Shown here one piece after another: positions 6,084-9,950 of a DNA stretch of 9,950 bases. The stretch is taken from assembly GCA_003241285.1 (NCBI GenBank), contig QFOT01000074.1, positions 1 to 9,950 on the forward strand, written 5' to 3'. The number at the start of each line of letters is the position of its first letter. Positions within the stretch are counted from its first letter, which is position 1. The notes beneath the pieces are model-generated. The model had not been told where the DNA came from. It saw only the letters and a program-made list of their open reading frames with translations, and ran no database searches. The stretch comes from Micavibrio aeruginosavorus. Lineage in GTDB: Bacteria > Pseudomonadota > Alphaproteobacteria > Micavibrionales > Micavibrionaceae. The translations under genes were made by a program, and so were the position numbers.

Positions 6084-6830
6084 ATGATTAAAGCTCCTTT
6101 TGTTGCCTTACTTGCAGCTACCGCCCTTATAACAGCCTGTACGCCAGTCGGTGTCGTTACAGGCTTGGCCGCCGGGACCGGTGTTGCCGCCGGGCAAGAA
6201 GGCGGTTTAAAGTCAGCCGTATCCGATACGGCGATCCGGGCGCGTATCAATGATTATTGGTTCAAGTATGATACCGAGATGTTCGCCAAAGTGGATATGA
6301 CCGTCGATCAGGGGCGCGTATTGCTGACGGGTGTTGTTCAAAAACCAGAGCATCGGGTCGAGGCGGTTCGCCTTGCGTGGCAGGCTAAAGGCGTGAAACA
6401 GGTCATCAATGAAATTCAGGTTGGTAATTCCCAAAGTATTGGTAGTTATGCCAAGGATAGATGGATATCCGGTCAGATAAAGACCGAAATGATCTGGAAT
6501 AAGAATGTGCAGTCGATCAATTTTACAGTCGATACGGTCAAGGGGGTCGTTTATCTGATGGGGGTTGCGCAAAATCAGGCGGAGCTTGATCGCGTTATTC
6601 GTATTGCGCAAAAAACCAAAAATGTGAAACAGGTCGTATCCTATGTAAAAATGCTGGGTGAGCCGATTATGCCGACGGTCAATGGTGCGACAACCGAGCC
6701 TGTCACATCGTCCGCGCCGATGGGTTCCGCATCATCCGTACAATTAGAGCCTGCGCCGCCGATGCCTGCCTATGAACCTCCGGCGGTTCCGTCTAAATCG
6801 GATATTCAATCGGAAGTACTGCCGCCCTGA
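6084..6830 (+). CDS. Double-BON-domain lipoprotein, DolP (YraP)-like
   Basis: The 248-residue protein has a lipoprotein signal MIKAPFVALLAATALITAC, with C19 as the lipid-anchored residue. A Gly/Ala-rich linker (20-45) precedes two BON domains. The first spans about 47-113 (SDTAIRARIND to VKQVINEIQV), and the second about 125-190 (RWISGQIKTEMIW to VKQVVSYVKM). A Pro/Ser/Thr-rich tail (193-248) follows. BON domains bind phospholipid surfaces, and E. coli DolP, also lipidated with two BON domains, supports outer-membrane integrity. DolP is encoded near rsmI-lpoA-yraN, as here, though the diaA gene found between them in E. coli is missing and DolP lacks the long tail. AAGGA (6072-6076) lies 7 bases before the ATG. 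The next gene starts in its stop codon. Confidence 0.88.
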   Translation: MIKAPFVALLAATALITACTPVGVVTGLAAGTGVAAGQEGGLKSAVSDTAIRARINDYWFKYDTEMFAKVDMTVDQGRVLLTGVVQKPEHRVEAVRLAWQAKGVKQVINEIQVGNSQSIGSYAKDRWISGQIKTEMIWNKNVQSINFTVDTVKGVVYLMGVAQNQAELDRVIRIAQKTKNVKQVVSYVKMLGEPIMPTVNGATTEPVTSSAPMGSASSVQLEPAPPMPAYEPPAVPSKSDIQSEVLPP

Positions 6831-7666
6831 TGGAAACCAATGATGTGCTTCAGAGTTTGGGTAGCGTTCCCGACCATGAAATACCTCTGGCTGAAACCGC
6901 ACTCTTGCTCTCAGCCTCTTATGCTGCGGGCATAGATCTCGACCGCTACCGAAACCATCTTTCTAGAATCGCGGAAGACGTGGGGTTGCGATATGCTGCT
7001 CTTTTGGAAGCGGGAGCTGATGATTCAGCGGAAACGCGTCTTGCGTCGCTGAAACATATAATCTCGGATCAGTATCAATATGAAGGTAATACTGATAATT
7101 ATGATGATCTGGAAAATGCCGATTTAGTGAGGGTCATCGACCGTCGTAAAGGGTTGCCGATTTCACTCGCCATCATAACGCTTCATGCTGCCAAAGCTCA
7201 GGGCTGGCTAATGGAGGGCATTAACTTTCCAGGACATTTCCTGCTCCGGCTTGAAAAGGGCTCTCATCGGCTTATCACCGATCCTTTCAGCCGCTTTCAG
7301 ATAATGCAGGCCTCCGATCTCCGAAGCTTGTTAAAAAAAATAGCAGGGAACGATGCTGAGTTATCAGCTTCTTATTATGAATCAGCGACTTCGCGCGATA
7401 TTCTTATCCGTCTTCAGAACAATATAAAGCATCGTCAGATAGAAAATGAGGACTATGAGGGCGCTTTGAAAATTGTCGAACAGATGCGCTTGATCGCCCC
7501 GAGAGAGAACAGGCTGTTATTTGACTCAGGCGTCCTGCATGCCCGCAACGGCCGTATCCGGGCTGCAATTGGCATATTGGAGGAGTACTTGAAAGAAGCG
7601 CCGACACAGACAGATCGCCGCGATGCCGAGCTCTTTCTCAGCAGTCTTCGCGACGGCCTGCAATAA
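6830..7666 (+). CDS. SirB1-family transglutaminase-like/TPR protein
   Basis: This 278-residue protein has the SirB1 arrangement: a transglutaminase-like N-terminal region and a TPR-like C-terminal region. Conserved landmarks are RRKGLPISL (105-113), GWLMEGINFPGHFLLR (125-140) with the family His of PGHF, and DPF (151-153). A helical repeat with DYEGALKIVEQM and GRIRAAIGILEEYLKEAP (208-258) follows. The whole protein contains no cysteine, so a classical Cys-His-Asp transglutaminase or protease reaction is excluded. This is normal for SirB1 proteins, whose function is not well known. Its ATG shares one base with the BON-gene TGA (TGATG), indicating coupled translation. No signal peptide is seen, so it is probably cytoplasmic. 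There is no clear terminator after it. Confidence 0.9.
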   Translation: METNDVLQSLGSVPDHEIPLAETALLLSASYAAGIDLDRYRNHLSRIAEDVGLRYAALLEAGADDSAETRLASLKHIISDQYQYEGNTDNYDDLENADLVRVIDRRKGLPISLAIITLHAAKAQGWLMEGINFPGHFLLRLEKGSHRLITDPFSRFQIMQASDLRSLLKKIAGNDAELSASYYESATSRDILIRLQNNIKHRQIENEDYEGALKIVEQMRLIAPRENRLLFDSGVLHARNGRIRAAIGILEEYLKEAPTQTDRRDAELFLSSLRDGLQ

Positions 7667-7752
7667 CCTCCAAAAGGATTACAAATTTGTAAAAATATTA
7701 CAGCCTACCCCTTGTTTCCTTAACGATTTCAGACTATTACTAATTCCAAGTT

Positions 7753-7780
7753 TTTACACCTGTCCCCCAGTTTGTATAAT
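7753..7780 (+). promoter_or_regulatory. Sigma70-type promoter for pal-cpoB
   Basis: TTTACA (7753-7758; 5 of 6 matches to TTGACA) and a perfect TATAAT (7775-7780) are 16 bp apart. Transcription would start near 7787, leaving a leader of about 27 bases that holds AAGGAG (7800-7805) 8 bases before the pal ATG. It gives pal its own transcription start, separate from the upstream sirB1 block. Confidence 0.7.
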
Positions 7781-7813
7781 TCCATTCGTTAAACCTAATA
7801 AGGAGCCCTACCA

Positions 7814-8335
7814 ATGATCTCGCGCAATTTGCTGATCCTGTCCGCAGCAGCAATTCTTTCCCTTTCAGCTTGTTCTTCCGATGATGAAGCTGTCGATACA
7901 TCCATGACAGGCACAGGCGCCACAGGCATGGCTGGCACAGGTTCCGATTTCGGCAGCGCTCCGGTTAACGGCGTCGTTCCTGGAACGCAGCAAGACCTGG
8001 TTGTCAATGTCGGCGACCGCGTATTCTTCGGTTACGATGAAAGCGAATTGTCTTCTGAAGCTCGCATGACTCTGGACAAGCAAGCTGCATGGCTCAAGCA
8101 ATACCCGAACGTTTCCATCACAGTCGAAGGTCACGCCGATGAGCGCGGTACACGTGAATACAACTTGGCTCTCGGTGAGCGCCGCGCAAACTCCATCAAA
8201 AGCTACATCCTGTCACAAGGCGTTGATGGCTCACGCGTAAACACAATCAGCTACGGTAAAGAGCGCCCTGCAGTTGCAGAAGCGAACCCGGCTGGCTGGG
8301 CACAAAACCGTCGCGGCGTAACAGTCGTCAATTAA
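7814..8335 (+). CDS. pal: Peptidoglycan-associated lipoprotein Pal
   Basis: Pal anchors the outer membrane to peptidoglycan and works with the Tol complex during envelope constriction at division. The 173-residue protein has the lipoprotein signal MISRNLLILSAAAILSLSAC with C20 lipidated, then a Ser/Gly/Thr-rich flexible linker (21-58). An OmpA-like domain covers about 62-173: GDRVFFGYDESELS (67-80), ITVEGHADERGTREYNLALG (102-121) and ERRANSIKSYILSQG. This is the Pal peptidoglycan-binding loop, with D109 and R124 the likely diaminopimelate contacts. It has a strong AAGGAG site and its own promoter. cpoB follows 32 bp later. In most Proteobacteria tolB lies just upstream; here a SirB1 gene takes that place, so the Tol genes must be elsewhere. 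Confidence 0.97.
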   Translation: MISRNLLILSAAAILSLSACSSDDEAVDTSMTGTGATGMAGTGSDFGSAPVNGVVPGTQQDLVVNVGDRVFFGYDESELSSEARMTLDKQAAWLKQYPNVSITVEGHADERGTREYNLALGERRANSIKSYILSQGVDGSRVNTISYGKERPAVAEANPAGWAQNRRGVTVVN

Positions 8336-8354
8336 TTAGTACGATATAAATTTT

Positions 8355-8404
8355 GAAGAGGGCGATCATGAAAGCGAAACATTCTTTTTCAGGTCGCCCT
8401 TTTT
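8355..8404 (+). promoter_or_regulatory. Hairpin sequestering the cpoB ribosome-binding site, terminator-like
   Basis: Bases 8355-8367 pair with 8392-8404 in a 13-bp stem that includes three G-U pairs. The core AGGGCGA (8359-8365) with TCGCCCT (8394-8400) is seven unbroken Watson-Crick pairs. The 5' arm holds the entire AAGAGGG ribosome-binding site, and the cpoB ATG forms the first three bases of the 24-base loop. The 3' arm runs into TTTTTCTATTTTTC (8400-8413). The shape suits a translational switch, or a leaky intrinsic terminator that lowers cpoB relative to pal. Either role is inferred. Confidence 0.5.
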
Positions 8405-9309
8405 CTATTTTTCTTGCCGCATTATTTTTAAGTACTGCCGCTTTTGCACAAGTAAACGAAGCGCCCGTGCGCTACGGCAATGGCGGTTTTGCCCCGACAG
8501 ATTTATCATCTTCAAGCAGCGACGATATGACAGGCGGCGTTGTTGCTTCGCCGTCCGGTGCGCCGTCTTCGAATTCATATCAAGCTAATCTGGAAGTTCG
8601 CCTTTCCGATCTTGAAAACCAGATGCGCACGATGCGCGGTCAGCTAGAAGAAAAAGATTTCCAGATCAATCAGCTGAAAACCCAGCTTGAGAAATCCTTA
8701 TCGGATATTGAAATGCGCCTCGGCAATGGTGGCGTACCGACAAGCGGAGCCGGTGTTGTATCACCCCCATCAAATAATGGTAGCTTGCAGACAAATGACT
8801 ATACGGATGCGCCGCCGCAACCGAACGCCGACCCAAATGCTCCTGCGACAAATTCCCCTACAACTCAAAATTTAGGCTCGATCAATCAGGCGCCAAACGG
8901 TGTGCCTATCGCACCGTCCAGCGGTGATGCCGCATCTCAATATGAAAGTGCGTTTGCGAAATTAAAAAGCGGTGACTATGCCACGGCGCAGGTGGAGTTC
9001 GATCAATTCCTGAAAAAAAATCCATCACACCAGTTGGCCGCGAATGCCACATACTGGTACGGCGAAACATTTTATGCCCAGCAGAAATATTCTGAATCCA
9101 CGCGCATTTTTGCCGAGAGCTATAAGAAATACCCAAAAGGCCCTAAGGCTGCGGACTCATTGTTAAAACTTGGTATGTCTTTAGGCGGTGCGGGGAAAAC
9201 CAAAGAAGCTTGCGTAGCCTTGAAACAACTTAAAAAACAATATCCTGCGGGCAGCAGCACGGTTTTAAAGCGTGCTGATTCTGAAATAAGCAAACTGGCT
9301 TGTTCATAA
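8368..9309 (+). CDS. cpoB: CpoB (YbgF), periplasmic Tol-Pal-associated coiled-coil/TPR protein
   Basis: CpoB links the Tol-Pal machine with peptidoglycan synthesis at division in E. coli. From the ATG at 8368 the protein has 313 residues. A signal peptide ends AAFA before Q28. A coiled coil runs about 71-118 (NLEVRLSDLENQMRTMRGQL and onward), then a long Asn/Pro/Ser/Thr-rich linker (120-188). Tetratricopeptide repeats fill 190-300 (ESAFAKLKSGDYATAQVEFD, ATYWYGETFYAQQKYSES, AADSLLKLGMSLGGAGKTKE). The frame also opens at a TTG (8353), but AAGAGGG (8356-8362) is well placed for the ATG 5 bases on. The linker is long compared with E. coli CpoB. It follows pal by 32 bp and is probably cotranscribed with it; tilS is downstream. 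A hairpin covers its start site. Confidence 0.94.
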   Translation: MKAKHSFSGRPFSIFLAALFLSTAAFAQVNEAPVRYGNGGFAPTDLSSSSSDDMTGGVVASPSGAPSSNSYQANLEVRLSDLENQMRTMRGQLEEKDFQINQLKTQLEKSLSDIEMRLGNGGVPTSGAGVVSPPSNNGSLQTNDYTDAPPQPNADPNAPATNSPTTQNLGSINQAPNGVPIAPSSGDAASQYESAFAKLKSGDYATAQVEFDQFLKKNPSHQLAANATYWYGETFYAQQKYSESTRIFAESYKKYPKGPKAADSLLKLGMSLGGAGKTKEACVALKQLKKQYPAGSSTVLKRADSEISKLACS

Positions 9310-9332
9310 ATTTATTATAAAAGGATTTTTTG

Positions 9333-9396
9333 CCACGAAGACACGAAGGCACGAAGTTTTTAATTAATTCTTCTTCGTGTCTTTGCGCCTTCGTGG
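9333..9396. repeat. Inverted repeat built of tandem octamers, dispersed-repeat type
   Basis: The left arm (9333-9356) is three tandem octamers, CCACGAAG, ACACGAAG and GCACGAAG. The right arm (9373-9396) is CTTCGTGT, CTTTGCGC and CTTCGTGG. The arms are inverted copies differing at 4 of 24 positions, all transitions, across a 16-base T-rich loop. The 8-bp period makes several pairing registers possible. The motif recalls short repeats spread through many bacterial genomes. It is not followed by a T tract, so it is a poor intrinsic terminator. It occupies most of the cpoB-tilS gap (9310-9415). Confidence 0.75.
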
Positions 9397-9415
9397 TAAA
9401 TCTTCTTAGAAATAA

Positions 9416-9950
9416 ATGATCATCACGGAAAAATCATTCGAAGATAATCTAAAGCCTATTGGTGATTTTTCTGCCGAAAAAAAACTCGCTTTGGCGTTAT
9501 CCGGCGGCGGCGATTCCATGGCGCTGGCGTATTTATTGTCAGGTTTCTGCCGCAAAAACAAAATAGAATTGCATTTGTTGACGGTTGATCATGGTCTGCG
9601 GGAAGAATCCGCCAAAGAAGCAAAAACAATAGGCAAATGGGTCAAAATCTGGCCTGATGTCATTCATAAAATTTTGAAATGGAAGGGCGATAAGCCGAAG
9701 ACTCGTATTCAGGAGGAAGCGCGTAAGGCGCGCTATGAATTACTTTCATCCTATTGCACGAAACACAAAATTAAATATCTGTTTCTAGCGCATCATGGTG
9801 ACGATCAAATTGAAACTTTTCTTTTTCGTCTGGCCAAAGGAAGCGGGCTGGACGGATTATCGGTTATGCCGCCGATGCAGGACATGAAAGACATAATTTT
9901 GGTCAGGCCTTTGCTGAATGCGACGCATGAAGACATGATCGAATTTTGCC
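9416..9950 (+). CDS. tilS: tRNA(Ile)-lysidine synthetase TilS, N-terminal 178 residues (runs off the window)
   Basis: TilS uses ATP to attach lysine to the wobble cytidine of tRNA-Ile(CAU), changing both its codon and amino-acid identity; it is essential in most bacteria. The frame opens at an ATG (9416-9418) and stays open to the window end. The N-type ATP-pyrophosphatase P-loop is LALSGGGDSMALAYLL (26-41; SGGGDS at 29-34). LLTVDHGLREES (54-65), TRIQEEARKARYELL (96-110) and LFLAHHGDDQIETFLFRLAK (122-141) are the conserved TilS segments, and SGLDGL follows. No convincing ribosome-binding site is seen, and the octamer repeat ends 19 bp before the ATG. The pal-ybgF-tilS order is common in Alphaproteobacteria, where ftsH often follows. 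Confidence 0.95.
   Translation, partial: MIITEKSFEDNLKPIGDFSAEKKLALALSGGGDSMALAYLLSGFCRKNKIELHLLTVDHGLREESAKEAKTIGKWVKIWPDVIHKILKWKGDKPKTRIQEEARKARYELLSSYCTKHKIKYLFLAHHGDDQIETFLFRLAKGSGLDGLSVMPPMQDMKDIILVRPLLNATHEDMIEFC

Noticed and set aside
6213..6611. Reverse open frame of 132 codons
   Set aside because: It mirrors the two BON domains of the forward lipoprotein gene and shows no domain or ribosome-binding site of its own.
7679..7692. Perfect 14-bp palindrome TTACAAATTTGTAA after sirB1
   Set aside because: It is short, AT-rich and gapless, so it could arise by chance in this AT-rich gap; no T tract follows and no regulator can be tied to it.
8353..8367. TTG start for cpoB
   Set aside because: The AAGAGGG site is positioned for the ATG at 8368, and the signal peptide is complete from there.

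Overview
The window reads as a chromosomal segment of a mid-GC alphaproteobacterium. The gene order rsmI-yraN-BON lipoprotein with a divergent LpoA-type lipoprotein, followed by pal-cpoB-tilS, fits Proteobacteria. The sequence style of Pal, AhpC and AhpD fits Alphaproteobacteria best. No rRNA, tRNA, insertion sequence, phage gene or CRISPR array is visible, and no stretch of more than 300 bases lacks a gene. A Micavibrionales- or Rhodospirillales-like host is only a guess.

Region 1 (1-2670) is a peroxide-defence island. It holds the start of a monofunctional haem catalase on the minus strand, a divergent oxyR, and then ahpC and ahpD. OxyR keeps both redox cysteines at the E. coli positions, C199 and C208. 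The katA-oxyR gap carries a near-consensus four-part OxyR site (504-540) that ends 2 bp before the oxyR start codon. AhpC has the C57/C171/C173 layout of mycobacterial AhpC, which is recharged by AhpD rather than AhpF, and ahpD follows 2 bp later. The set would detect H2O2 and remove it by catalase and by thiol peroxidase.

Region 2 (2671-3649) has a paired REP-like element between the convergent ahpD and a TetR-family regulator. Upstream of tetR lies a perfect 29-bp palindrome, flanked by a 10-bp direct repeat.

Region 3 (3650-7666) is a cell-envelope and housekeeping block like the E. coli yraL-yraM-yraN-yraP neighbourhood. An LpoA-like periplasmic-binding-fold lipoprotein (minus strand) faces rsmI across only 23 bp. 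rsmI overlaps yraN, and a double-BON lipoprotein and a SirB1-family protein follow; the last two are translationally coupled.

Region 4 (7667-9950) starts with a good sigma70-type promoter and holds pal, cpoB (ybgF) and the first 178 codons of tilS, the distal half of the usual tol-pal cluster without tolB next to it. A hairpin at the pal-cpoB junction pairs the whole cpoB ribosome-binding site, puts the ATG at the edge of the loop and is followed by a T-rich tract. A second dispersed-type repeat, built from tandem octamers, sits between cpoB and tilS.

No clearly new multi-gene system is visible. The most interesting signals are non-coding: the OxyR operator, the cpoB start-site hairpin, the tetR palindrome and two compound inverted repeats.
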